From contig NVVK01000003.1 in NCBI GenBank assembly GCA_002733335.1, positions 16,917 through 24,182 on the forward strand: a stretch of DNA of 7,266 bases, written 5' to 3'. Below are positions 1 to 4,761 of this stretch, one piece after another. The notes beneath the pieces were generated by a model. It ran no database searches. It saw nothing but the letters and a program-made list of their open reading frames with translations, and had not been told where the DNA came from. Source of the stretch: Methylophaga sp. GTDB lineage: Bacteria > Pseudomonadota > Gammaproteobacteria > Nitrosococcales > Methylophagaceae. Every line of letters begins with the position of its first letter. Position 1 is the stretch's first letter. The position numbers and the translations under genes were made by a program.

Positions 1-36
1 GAGCAAAAAACTGTCCGGTTGACATGCTTGTTATGG
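1..36 (-). other. attC site, partial (R'' and L'' half), 3' end of the Dps cassette
   Basis: Read on the minus strand, the sequence after the Dps gene begins CCATAACAAGCATGTCAACC, followed by GGACAG and a T run. This has the form of an R'' box (xCATAAC) followed by AA and an L'' arm. The stop codon TAA of the Dps gene lies within the R'' box. The L' and R' half lies beyond the window edge, so folding cannot be tested here. Confidence 0.6.
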
Positions 37-504
37 TTTTTTAGTCGCTCTCAACATCCACGATGTCTTTTCATGAATACGCATACGATCAGAGACTAAA
101 GATGCTGTTGATTCATCATCGGCATCTTGAGCTATTTTTAAAACTTCACGCGCAGTCCTTATTACTTGTTCGTGCCCCTTTGTTAATAGTTCAACCATTT
201 CTGATGAAGTTGGAACACCTTCCACCTCTTTAATTGAACTGAGTTTTGAAAACTCTTTATACGTTCCTGGCGCGGGAACATCCAGTGTCCGAATACGTTC
301 AGCTACATCATCAACAGCAATTGCTAATTCAGTGTAATGTTCCTCAAACATTAAATGTAATTCACGAAACTGTAGTCCTGTTACATTCCAGTGAAAATTA
401 TGTGTTTGTAAATATAACGTATAAGAATCAGCTAAAAGCCGCTTTAATCCAGCTGCTATTTTTAATCTATCTTCTTTGTTTATACCAATATCTATATCAG
501 TCAT
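31..504 (-). CDS. dps: Dps-family DNA starvation/stationary-phase protection protein (ferritin-like mini-ferritin)
   Basis: The 157-aa product is a full-length Dps/ferritin-like four-helix protein. Family members assemble into 12-mers that oxidise Fe(II), usually with H2O2, and store iron, protecting DNA from Fenton damage. All inter-subunit ferroxidase ligands are present with the spacing of E. coli Dps: His38 (in the H-N-F-H-W-N motif), His50, Glu54 (Asp in E. coli), Asp65 and Glu69. The helix motifs LHLMFEE (49-55), VAERIRTLD (67-75) and HEKTSWMLR near the C-terminus are typical of the proteobacterial Dps/MrgA branch. The N-terminus is short and not lysine-rich, and only a K-K-P tail is basic, so DNA binding is uncertain and iron detoxification is the safer role. 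An AAGGAA ribosome site precedes the ATG. The gene lies between two attC sites and its stop codon is inside the downstream one, so it is a mobile gene cassette and not a resident dps locus. Confidence 0.93.
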   Translation of the reverse strand: MTDIDIGINKEDRLKIAAGLKRLLADSYTLYLQTHNFHWNVTGLQFRELHLMFEEHYTELAIAVDDVAERIRTLDVPAPGTYKEFSKLSSIKEVEGVPTSSEMVELLTKGHEQVIRTAREVLKIAQDADDESTASLVSDRMRIHEKTSWMLRATKKP

Positions 505-535
505 TTTATTTCCTTATATTTGAAATTTTGATGAA

Positions 536-605
536 TCATAACGCCTTGCTCAGCGCGTTGACGAAAGTGACGCTTTTGGCAATCCGCTGCAGATTTTTGT
601 TATAG
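536..605 (-). other. attC recombination site between the RAYT-containing cassette and the Dps cassette
   Basis: On the minus strand the site opens with R'' CTATAAC (599-605) followed by AAAAA and closes with GGCGTTATGA, where R' is GTTATGA (536-542). The inner arms CTGCAGCG (L'') and CGCTGAGCAAG (L') pair as TGC/GCA and AGCG/CGCT with one unpaired G in the L' arm. This matches the attC layout of paired R and L boxes with an extrahelical base. The length of 70 nt is ordinary for attC. The Dps start codon lies about 30 nt past R'. Confidence 0.75.
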
Positions 606-711
606 CAACAGCCCTGCTTACTTTTGCTGTTGTTGATTAATAAAGTTGCTACTTAATAATAAGGCTTTAAAGCTACCCGATAAAACCTACTTTGTATAGG
701 GTTAGTTAAGT

Positions 712-735
712 TAAAAGGGGACGCTACCCTTTTAT
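712..735 (+). repeat. Left terminal inverted repeat/hairpin of the RAYT element
   Basis: AAAAGGG (713-719) pairs with CCCTTTT (727-733) around the 7-nt loop GACGCTA; the outer T712/A734 pair makes an 8-bp stem. The whole 24-bp unit is the exact reverse complement of 1427-1450. The transposase stop codon (724-726) lies inside this hairpin, so the gene ends within its own terminal repeat. Confidence 0.85.
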
Positions 736-1401
736 ATCCTTGCTCGGTCGACCTTGAGGCCGATAGCGTAAAGAACACTTTGTTATCTTTTCAAGCTTAT
801 CAATAAATAGGTCATTGCCACAAGGTAGCCCTTTTTCTATGTTTCTCTCTAACACGGTGGTGACCGTTTTGTTTTCTGGTATTGCCAGCCACTCAGACCA
901 GTCATCTGGTGTTACCCCAGTGATGCTATTTGCTCGGTGAGATAATATTTCATTCTCAATATGACCGCAGTGGTGAGCAGCACTTGACCATGTATATTCT
1001 TCGGCCTGCGCAACCATCCCAGCATCTACAGGATTTCTTTCTACATAGCGAATGGCTGAATAAGTATGGGCTTCATCTAACGCTGATGAAAAGAAACGAC
1101 CTTGCCATAAATGGCCTGTCCAGCCATGTTGCTTATTAATGTATTGTGCATAACGCATATGAAGGGGCTTTAATACGCGGTGTAAACCTTCAGCTGTTTC
1201 AGGCGTCAGTATTAAATGAATATGGTTATCCATGAGGCAATACGCTAAAAGTGTCACTTTATATTTTAAACAGTAATGTGTTAACCATTCTAAATAAAGT
1301 TGTTTATCTTCTTCATTGAAAAAAACATCTTCACGTCGATTACCTCTTTGGGTAATGTGATGTGGGATCTGAGGGAAAACATAGCGGGCGATACGAGGCA
1401 T
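724..1401 (-). CDS. REP-associated tyrosine transposase (Y1_Tnp / RAYT family)
   Basis: The 225-aa protein carries the HUH-type features of single-strand transposases. It starts M-P-R-x-A-R, has an H-x-x-T-Q-R-G-N-R segment at 15-22, the metal-binding HxH at His60/His62 (D-N-H-I-H-L-I-L), a G-H-L-W-Q-G-R-F block at 96-103, and the likely nucleophile Tyr119 in R-Y-V-E-R-N-P-V. These are hallmarks of PF01797 in its RAYT branch, whose members nick and rejoin DNA at REP-like hairpins. The length is normal and all key residues are present, so the gene looks intact and recent. There is no strong ribosome site before the ATG. It lies between 24-bp inverted hairpin repeats inside a cassette array but has no role in integron recombination. 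The C-terminus is basic (R-P-Q-G-R-P-S-K), as in many relatives. Confidence 0.92.
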   Translation of the reverse strand: MPRIARYVFPQIPHHITQRGNRREDVFFNEEDKQLYLEWLTHYCLKYKVTLLAYCLMDNHIHLILTPETAEGLHRVLKPLHMRYAQYINKQHGWTGHLWQGRFFSSALDEAHTYSAIRYVERNPVDAGMVAQAEEYTWSSAAHHCGHIENEILSHRANSITGVTPDDWSEWLAIPENKTVTTVLERNIEKGLPCGNDLFIDKLEKITKCSLRYRPQGRPSKDIKG

Positions 1402-1426
1402 ATAAGCTAGACTACACTAATTACCG

Positions 1427-1450
1427 ATAAAAGGGTAGCGTCCCCTTTTA
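1427..1450 (+). repeat. Right terminal inverted repeat/hairpin of the RAYT element
   Basis: AAAAGGG (1429-1435) pairs with CCCTTTT (1443-1449) around the loop TAGCGTC, with an additional T1428/A1450 pair. It is the perfect inverted copy of 712-735. It contains the tetranucleotide GTAG, which is also the conserved element beside REP palindromes recognised by other RAYTs; that parallel is suggestive only. Confidence 0.85.
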
Positions 1451-1496
1451 TTCCCCTTTTATTCCTCCCTTTTATTCCTTTTATTCCCCTTTTATT
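1442..1496 (+). repeat. Tandem CCCCTTTTATT repeat adjoining the RAYT right end
   Basis: Five head-to-tail units occur: CCCCTTTTATT (1442), an identical copy (1453), CCTCCCTTTTATT (1464), CCTTTTATT (1477) and CCCCTTTTATT (1486). The first unit is also the 3' arm of the right terminal hairpin, so the array appears to grow out of the transposon end. Unit lengths vary (11, 11, 13, 9, 11), which suggests replication slippage or repeated use of the end. The unit is too short and has no spacers, so it is not CRISPR. Confidence 0.85.
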
Positions 1497-1580
1497 CTGG
1501 TATTGACCAAAATTGTATGCCCCGAGAGTTTCTTCTCTTTTATAGCGGAAAAATCTCATACTTCCCTATGATGGATAGAT

Positions 1581-1659
1581 GGATAACGTCTTGCTAAGGG
1601 GCGTGACGTTAGGAGCATCCCAGTGAGCGATAGCGAACAACTTAAACTATTTGTTAGGT
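1581..1659 (-). other. attC site closing the membrane-protein cassette
   Basis: On the minus strand R'' is ACCTAAC (1653-1659) followed by AAA, and R' is GTTATCC (1581-1587) preceded by CTTAGCAAGAC, a common L' form. The central part TTCGCTATCGCTCAC matches the centre of the attC at 2038-2120 in 14 of 15 bases, which supports both calls. The L''/L' match is imperfect (TTTAAG against CTTAGCAAG). The stop codon of the upstream cassette gene is within this attC. Confidence 0.7.
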
Positions 1660-2033
1660 GCAACATTTTCACACCTCTCAATTAGCTTTGTTATCTCCGC
1701 TATTCCCGATTTATTTAAATAATATTTATCTTTTTGTGAGAGAAATTCAGATTTAAAATCCCAGATAACATCGCAGCGTTCTCTAATGGACTCCAGTTCT
1801 TCGTTTTTTATTGGTACATTGAGAAAATCATCCCACCAATACTCATCTATTTCTCCTGATTGCATCCTTTTTAGATATTCCAAGACATCTTCTTTTGATA
1901 CGTTAGATTTATTGCCAAATATAATTCTATGAATAACTAACAAGAGTAGAAAAATTATTAGCAACGGAAGTAAAACCGGTAAAAGAATAAGGAACAGAAC
2001 GGTTTTTATAAAATTAAGAGCTTTTGAGAACAT
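1647..2033 (-). CDS. Unknown membrane-anchored protein, integron cassette-encoded
   Basis: I do not recognise this protein. From the ATG at 2031-2033 it is 128 aa. A GTG two codons earlier (2037-2039) is also possible but would sit on the attC core and lacks a ribosome site, whereas the ATG is preceded by TAGGTG from the attC R' box. The N-terminal region, after about 10 residues, is a very hydrophobic stretch of roughly 30 residues rich in Leu, Ile and Val (one long or two tightly packed membrane segments), ending in basic H-R-I-I-F-G-N-K. The remaining 85 or so residues are soluble, charged and rich in Glu, Lys and Trp (E-Y-W-W-D-D-F), probably cytoplasmic. The stop codon lies inside the following attC. 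Small membrane proteins of unknown role are common in cassettes; no function is assigned. Confidence 0.75.
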   Translation of the reverse strand: MFSKALNFIKTVLFLILLPVLLPLLIIFLLLLVIHRIIFGNKSNVSKEDVLEYLKRMQSGEIDEYWWDDFLNVPIKNEELESIRERCDVIWDFKSEFLSQKDKYYLNKSGIAEITKLIERCENVAPNK

Positions 2034-2037
2034 TTGC

Positions 2038-2120
2038 ACCTAATGATCTAGTTAAGGAGCCGCAGCGTAGCGGAGGTGTCCCGTGAGCGACAGCGAATAA
2101 ACTTGAACTTTTTGTTAGAT
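2038..2120 (-). other. attC site between the two hypothetical-protein cassettes
   Basis: On the minus strand R'' is ATCTAAC (2114-2120) followed by AAA, L'' is AGTTCAAG (2102-2109), L' is CTTAACT (2050-2056), and R' is ATTAGGT (2038-2044), a one-base departure from GTTRRRY. L'' and L' pair perfectly apart from one extrahelical C in L'', the hallmark that sets attC strand polarity. The centre contains a further palindrome, CCGC-TACGCT-GCGG. The length is 83 nt. This is the clearest attC in the window. Confidence 0.8.
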
Positions 2121-2123
2121 GCT

Positions 2124-2378
2124 TTATTCATATTCATTTAATTCATCAACTGGAAATTTTGACCATTCTGTATAATCTTTGTTAGAACAGTTTATTGCTC
2201 TTTTTTCTGCGACATCCCTTGCATTCCAAGAAAAATTTAAATGATGATATATCAGCTCTAGTGACATTTGAAACTCGACATCAGAAAACTCGGGGTCGTT
2301 TTCTATATTTTTGAGTGTTTCATCTAATTTTTCTTTTGCTTGTGCAAGATTGAATTTTATAAATTCTTTATTAATCAT
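2124..2378 (-). CDS. Unknown small acidic protein, integron cassette-encoded
   Basis: The 84-aa product has no function I can name. It is mostly polar and predicted helical, with N-L-A-Q-A-K-E-K-L-D-E-T-L (10-22), a middle segment Y-H-H-L-N-F-S-W-N-A-R-D (44-55) and an acidic C-terminus ending N-E-Y-E. The D-P-E-F-S-D-V-E-F and Y-H-H-L-N-x-x-W-N-x-R pattern resembles unnamed small proteins that I have an impression of seeing in other cassettes, but this is not a database match. There is no signal peptide or membrane segment. The start is the first in-frame ATG, with GAGG 13 nt upstream, which is distant. It lies between two attC elements, and its TAA is just before the R'' box of attC 2038-2120. 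Confidence 0.7.
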   Translation of the reverse strand: MINKEFIKFNLAQAKEKLDETLKNIENDPEFSDVEFQMSLELIYHHLNFSWNARDVAEKRAINCSNKDYTEWSKFPVDELNEYE

Positions 2379-2394
2379 TTTATATTTAAAGCCT

Positions 2395-2444
2395 CAATAA
2401 CCGGCCCGCGATTTTGGCGGACGTAGTTGATTGGTTTGTTATAA
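2395..2444 (-). other. Degenerate or truncated attC-like element at the right edge of the array
   Basis: On the minus strand R''-like TTATAAC (2438-2444) is followed by AAACCAATCAAC, a normal R''/L'' start, and the end is GGTTATTG with R'-like GTTATTG (2395-2401). The spacing is only 50 nt and no L' complement to CAATCAAC is present. Between them is a separate small hairpin, GTCCGC-CAAAATC-GCGGGC, with one G-T pair. It sits exactly where the upstream attC or attI of the 84-aa cassette should be. Confidence 0.4.
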
Positions 2445-2469
2445 GTCATTGTTGGTTATAGTTTTGCTG

Positions 2470-2498
2470 ACTATACCTAATTAATGGTTCAGGTTAAA
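2470..2498 (-). promoter_or_regulatory. Weak candidate sigma70 promoter reading into the cassette array
   Basis: On the minus strand TTTAAC (2493-2498) and TATAGT (2470-2475) are 17 bp apart. The -10 matches TATAAT in five of six positions; the -35 matches in only three. It would start transcripts near 2463 and run through the attC-like element into the 84-aa gene, replacing the missing integron Pc. Chance occurrence in AT-rich DNA is quite possible. Confidence 0.22.
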
Positions 2499-2500
2499 TA

Positions 2501-2534
2501 AGGAAAATCCTGATAGGTGTAGTGGATTATTCCT
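2501..2534 (+). repeat. Inverted repeat upstream of pqqA (possible leader hairpin or operator)
   Basis: AGGAAAATCC (2501-2510) pairs with GGATTATTCCT (2524-2534): ten base pairs, one bulged A, and a 13-nt loop. It lies 84 bp before the pqqA start, in the region that must contain the pqq promoter. No convincing -35/-10 pair was found on the plus strand between 2445 and 2617. It could be an operator or an element of the pqqA leader. Confidence 0.4.
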
Positions 2535-2617
2535 GACGAAAGTAATTTAATAGCTGTGTACTATTCTATGTACTGTTTGAAATGTCTCAGACAGATATAA
2601 AAAAGAGAGAATTTATT

Positions 2618-2689
2618 ATGTGGACTACACCAGAATATTCAGATATGCGTTTCGGTTTTGAAGTAACAATGTACATCTGCAACCGTTAA
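2618..2689 (+). CDS. pqqA: PqqA, PQQ precursor peptide
   Basis: This 23-aa ribosomally made peptide supplies the Glu and Tyr that become the PQQ skeleton. It begins M-W-T-T-P and contains E-V-T-M-Y, giving Glu15 and Tyr19 with the conserved three-residue spacing, and ends I-C-N-R. PqqE, with PqqD presenting the peptide, joins these two side chains. GAGAGA lies 7 nt before the ATG. It heads the operon and is separated from pqqB by a strong hairpin. The length is the usual one for the family. Cys21, two residues after the reactive tyrosine, is slightly unusual, since this position is more often Ser, Tyr or Ala in the PqqA peptides I recall. Confidence 0.96.
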   Translation: MWTTPEYSDMRFGFEVTMYICNR

Positions 2690-2707
2690 TATCTGTTGTG
2701 ACGTATT

Positions 2708-2743
2708 ATAATTGAGGCCAAGTTTTTACTTGGCCTCAATTAT
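2708..2743 (+). terminator. 16-bp hairpin after pqqA: partial terminator/attenuator
   Basis: Positions 2708-2723 are perfectly complementary to 2728-2743 around a TTTT loop, with AATTGAGGCCAAGT as the core arm. The downstream tract is ATTATTTC, not a long T run, so termination would probably be leaky. In other PQQ producers a pqqA-only transcript is more abundant than the full operon message; this hairpin is placed to produce that, by termination or by protecting the pqqA 3' end. Confidence 0.75.
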
Positions 2744-2749
2744 TTCATC

Positions 2750-2792
2750 ACTAAATCAAATGGTTTTGCTAGACAGGATTATTTGATTTAGT
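2750..2792 (+). repeat. Second intergenic hairpin, 12-bp AT-rich stem, before pqqB
   Basis: ACTAAATCAAAT (2750-2761) is perfectly complementary to ATTTGATTTAGT (2781-2792), with a 19-nt loop. It lies 6 nt after the first hairpin and 24 nt before the pqqB start. It could be an RNA-processing or stabilising structure at the 5' end of the pqqBCDE message, or a binding site. Confidence 0.6.
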
Positions 2793-2816
2793 TGTGACTC
2801 AACGGAAATTATAGTT

Positions 2817-3731
2817 ATGTATATACATGTTTTAGGTTCAGGTGCTGGTGGTGGTTTTCCGCAGTGGAATTGTAATTGTGAGAATTGTAAGGGCGTACGT
2901 GAAGGTACTATTAAGGCAACACGCCGTACGCAATCATCTATTGCGATTAGTGCGAATGGTACGGATTGGATTTTGTTTAATGCATCCCCTGATATTAAGA
3001 AGCAAATGGATGATTTCCCTGCGATACAACCCTGTCGTTCTGTGCGCGATACTGCGATTAGTGCCATTGTGATTACGGATGCACAAATTGATCATGTGAC
3101 AGGCTTATTAACATTGCGTGAACATATTGCACCATGGGAAATTTATACCACCGAGGCAGTAAGGCAAGACTTAACGTCTGGGTTTCCTGTGTTTAATATT
3201 TTGAGCCATTTCCGTGGAATTAATCACCATGAAATTGCGACAGACCAATCCGTATTTACCATTCCAAGTGCCGAAGGCTTAGAATTTACTGCCGTGCCTT
3301 TGAAAAGCGAGGCGCCACCGTATTCACCACACCGTGGAAATACTGTTCCTGGTGATAATATCGGCATGAATATTAAAGATACCCGTACTGGTAAAAGTCT
3401 GTTCTATGCACCCGGTTTAGGTGTTGCTGAAGATCATGTGCTGGAGTATATGCGAAATGCAGATTGTATTTTGATCGATGGTACGGTGTGGACCGATGAT
3501 GAAATGTCTAAAGAAGGGATTAGTGATAAGCGCGCGAGTGAAATGGGCCATTTGGATCAATCAAGTGATGGTGGCATTATGAGCATTCTTAATGCAATGG
3601 ATAAACCGCGTAAGATTTTAATCCACATTAACAATACTAATCCCATTTTGAACGAAGAGTCTCCTCAACGCCAGATATTGAATGAAGCCGGTATTGAGCT
3701 GGCTTATGATGGATTAGATATAGAATTATAA
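2817..3731 (+). CDS. pqqB: PqqB, tyrosine hydroxylase of PQQ biosynthesis (metallo-beta-lactamase fold)
   Basis: This 304-aa protein is full length. Family work identifies PqqB as an iron-dependent hydroxylase that adds two oxygens to the tyrosine ring of the cross-linked Glu-Tyr intermediate, before PqqC. The family signature [12 protein letters not shown] is at 7-18, followed by the Cys cluster C19-x-C21-x2-C24 that binds a structural metal. The metallo-beta-lactamase-like active region D-A-Q-I-D-H is at 88-93, and the C-terminal H-I-N-N-T-N-P-I-L motif lies around 270-278. A G-H-L-D-Q-S segment stands where many homologues have G-H-L-P-I-S. The ATG is preceded by ACGGAAA. It follows two intergenic hairpins and is separated from pqqC by 23 bp. 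It is a cytoplasmic protein without a signal peptide. Confidence 0.96.
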   Translation: MYIHVLGSGAGGGFPQWNCNCENCKGVREGTIKATRRTQSSIAISANGTDWILFNASPDIKKQMDDFPAIQPCRSVRDTAISAIVITDAQIDHVTGLLTLREHIAPWEIYTTEAVRQDLTSGFPVFNILSHFRGINHHEIATDQSVFTIPSAEGLEFTAVPLKSEAPPYSPHRGNTVPGDNIGMNIKDTRTGKSLFYAPGLGVAEDHVLEYMRNADCILIDGTVWTDDEMSKEGISDKRASEMGHLDQSSDGGIMSILNAMDKPRKILIHINNTNPILNEESPQRQILNEAGIELAYDGLDIEL

Positions 3732-3754
3732 AATATAGAATACGAGGAAATACC

Positions 3755-4483
3755 ATGTCAGAAAGTACACCATGGACACGTGAAGAATTTGAAGAAAAAT
3801 TACGTGCTAAAGAAGAGTTTTATCATATGCGTCATCCTTTGCATGTGAAAATGCATTCGGGTGAAATGAATAAAGAACAAGTGCAGGGTTGGGTTGCTAA
3901 TCGTTTTTATTATCAAACGGCAATCCCTGTAAAAGACGCAGCGATTATGGCAAATTGTCCAGAACGTGATGTGCGTAAACATTGGGTTCAACGTATTTTA
4001 GATCATGATGGTTACGAAGACGATGTGGGTGGTATCGAAGCATGGTTACAATTGGGTGAGTCAGTAGGCTTAACACGTGAGGAATTGTGGTCTGAAGAAC
4101 ATGTTTTACCCGGTGTACGCTTTGCCGTTGATGCCTATATTAATTTTGCACGCCAGAGACCGTGGCAAGAGGCTGCTAGCTCATCGTTAACAGAAATGTT
4201 TGCACCGAAGATTCATCAACATCGTTTAGATAATTGGCCTAGGTTATACCCGTGGATTGATGAAAAGGGCTATGCTTATTTCCGTAAGCGTTTAACAGAA
4301 GCACGTCGAGATGTGCAGCATGGCTTGGATATTACGCTGGATTATTATAAAACGCGTAAAGAGCAAGAACGTGCTTTAGATGTTTTGCAATTCAAATTAG
4401 ATGTATTATGGACAATGTGTGACGCAATGTGGATGGCTTATATTGAAAAACGTCCTCCGTATACTTTTGAGGTTGAATTATGA
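3755..4483 (+). CDS. pqqC: PqqC, pyrroloquinoline-quinone synthase
   Basis: This cofactorless oxidase performs the last step, ring closure and eight-electron oxidation of AHQQ to PQQ using O2. The 242-aa helical protein keeps every active-site residue I can place at the Klebsiella numbering: Tyr23, His24, Arg50, Tyr53, Gln54, His84, Tyr128, His154, Arg157, Tyr175, Arg179 and Lys214. The motif [13 protein letters not shown] is at 49-61. Exact conservation of spacing argues for a functional enzyme. A good GAGGA ribosome site lies upstream of the ATG. The stop overlaps the pqqD start (ATGA), implying translational coupling. PqqC-like CADD homologues exist, but the operon and residues make this PqqC. 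Confidence 0.97.
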   Translation: MSESTPWTREEFEEKLRAKEEFYHMRHPLHVKMHSGEMNKEQVQGWVANRFYYQTAIPVKDAAIMANCPERDVRKHWVQRILDHDGYEDDVGGIEAWLQLGESVGLTREELWSEEHVLPGVRFAVDAYINFARQRPWQEAASSSLTEMFAPKIHQHRLDNWPRLYPWIDEKGYAYFRKRLTEARRDVQHGLDITLDYYKTRKEQERALDVLQFKLDVLWTMCDAMWMAYIEKRPPYTFEVEL

Positions 4484-4761
4484 GTGAACGCGAATTTAAC
4501 GATGATACTGTATTGGTGTTGGCACAAGGTTATCGTTTTCAATGGGAACCGGCACAAAACTGCAATGTATTGCTTTATCCAGAAGGTATGGTGAAGTTGA
4601 ATGGTGGCGCAGGTGAAATAGTTAAATTAATTAGTGAAAAAGAACAGACAGTTGCAGAACATATTGCGGAATTAACGGCGGCCTTTAATGGTGCAGATTT
4701 AGCCGAAGATGTTTATTCGTTTTTAGATGAGGCATATAAAAATGACTGGCTCAGAAAATAA
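4480..4761 (+). CDS. pqqD: PqqD, peptide chaperone (RiPP recognition element)
   Basis: This 93-aa protein belongs to the PqqD family, the founding example of the RiPP recognition element. It binds PqqA tightly and presents it to PqqE. Recognisable features are Y-R-F-Q-W-E near residues 18-23, [11 protein letters not shown] (31-41), which forms the family's beta-strand region, and a helical C-terminus with F-L-D-E-A. The ATG overlaps the pqqC stop by 4 bp, with GAGG placed 7 nt upstream inside pqqC. Its own 3' end overlaps pqqE by 20 bp. It is a separate gene here, not fused to pqqC or pqqE as in some genomes. Confidence 0.96.
   Translation: MSEREFNDDTVLVLAQGYRFQWEPAQNCNVLLYPEGMVKLNGGAGEIVKLISEKEQTVAEHIAELTAAFNGADLAEDVYSFLDEAYKNDWLRK

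Larger units (their letters stand above)
712..1450 (-). mobile_element. RAYT-type (IS200/IS605-like, Y1 transposase) element with hairpin ends
   Basis: A Y1-transposase gene is bracketed by perfect 24-bp inverted repeats (712-735 and 1427-1450), and each repeat is itself a hairpin. Subterminal hairpins are the DNA features that single-strand transposases of the IS200/IS605 and REP-associated (RAYT) families recognise. No target-site duplication is evident, as expected for this mechanism. The element sits inside the body of an integron cassette between attC 1581-1659 and attC 536-605, and not in an attC site. The exact outer boundaries are inferred from the extent of the repeats. Confidence 0.65.
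1407..1559 (-). pseudogene. Possible cassette gene interrupted by the RAYT element (50-codon open frame)
   Basis: An ATG at 1557-1559 lies about 22 nt after the attC boundary, where a cassette gene is expected, with GGGAAG just upstream. The frame begins M-R-F-F-R-Y-K-R-E-E-T-L-G and then runs through the AATAAAAGGGG tandem repeats, encoding N-K-R-G-I-K-G-like repeats, and through the right terminal hairpin of the RAYT element, ending at TAG 1407-1409. The first 21 or so codons could be the start of an original cassette gene cut by the insertion; the rest is repeat and element DNA. On the far side (606-711) only one frame stays open for about 19 codons, so no convincing 3' remnant was recognised. 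Confidence 0.25.
1..2444 (-). mobile_element. Integron gene cassette array lacking a visible integrase (CALIN-like)
   Basis: Four attC sites and one degenerate attC-like element are spaced along the minus strand, with small AT-rich genes between them, each gene followed at its 3' end by an attC. In the three cassettes with a visible complete gene, the gene starts shortly after the preceding attC, and two of their stop codons fall inside the following attC, which is typical cassette packing. All cassettes point the same way, so attI and intI should lie to the right of 2444; instead pqqA begins at 2618 on the opposite strand and no integrase is present. The array continues beyond the left edge. 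The call rests on visible core-site architecture, not on a covariance-model search. Cassettes are normally expressed from the integron promoter Pc, which is absent here, so expression probably depends on internal promoters. Confidence 0.75.

Noticed and set aside
246..605. Plus-strand open frame of 119 codons opposite the Dps gene
   Set aside because: It overlaps the Dps gene in antisense and runs through an attC site; the protein is low-complexity hydrophobic and matches nothing, whereas the minus strand has a clear conserved family.
606..632. CAACAGC/GCTGTTG inverted repeat next to the attC at 536-605
   Set aside because: A 7-bp stem with a 13-nt loop and no T tract on the relevant side; it straddles a cassette boundary and is too weak to call a terminator.
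1442..1496. Tandem repeats considered as a CRISPR array or iterons
   Set aside because: Units are 9-13 bp, contiguous, without spacers, and beside no cas or rep gene.
2445..2617. Search for an integron integrase fragment, attI, or a clear plus-strand pqqA promoter
   Set aside because: No integrase-like reading frame fits in this space, and candidate hexamers such as TACTAT or TATAAA lack a -35 at proper spacing.
2756..3067. Minus-strand frame overlapping the start of pqqB
   Set aside because: It is antisense to the highly conserved N-terminus of PqqB and spans the intergenic hairpin; it is a by-product of the real gene.
4727..4741. Upstream ATG of pqqE (4727)
   Set aside because: It has no ribosome site, while the ATG at 4742 is preceded by GAGG at good spacing; the five extra residues are not part of the conserved protein.
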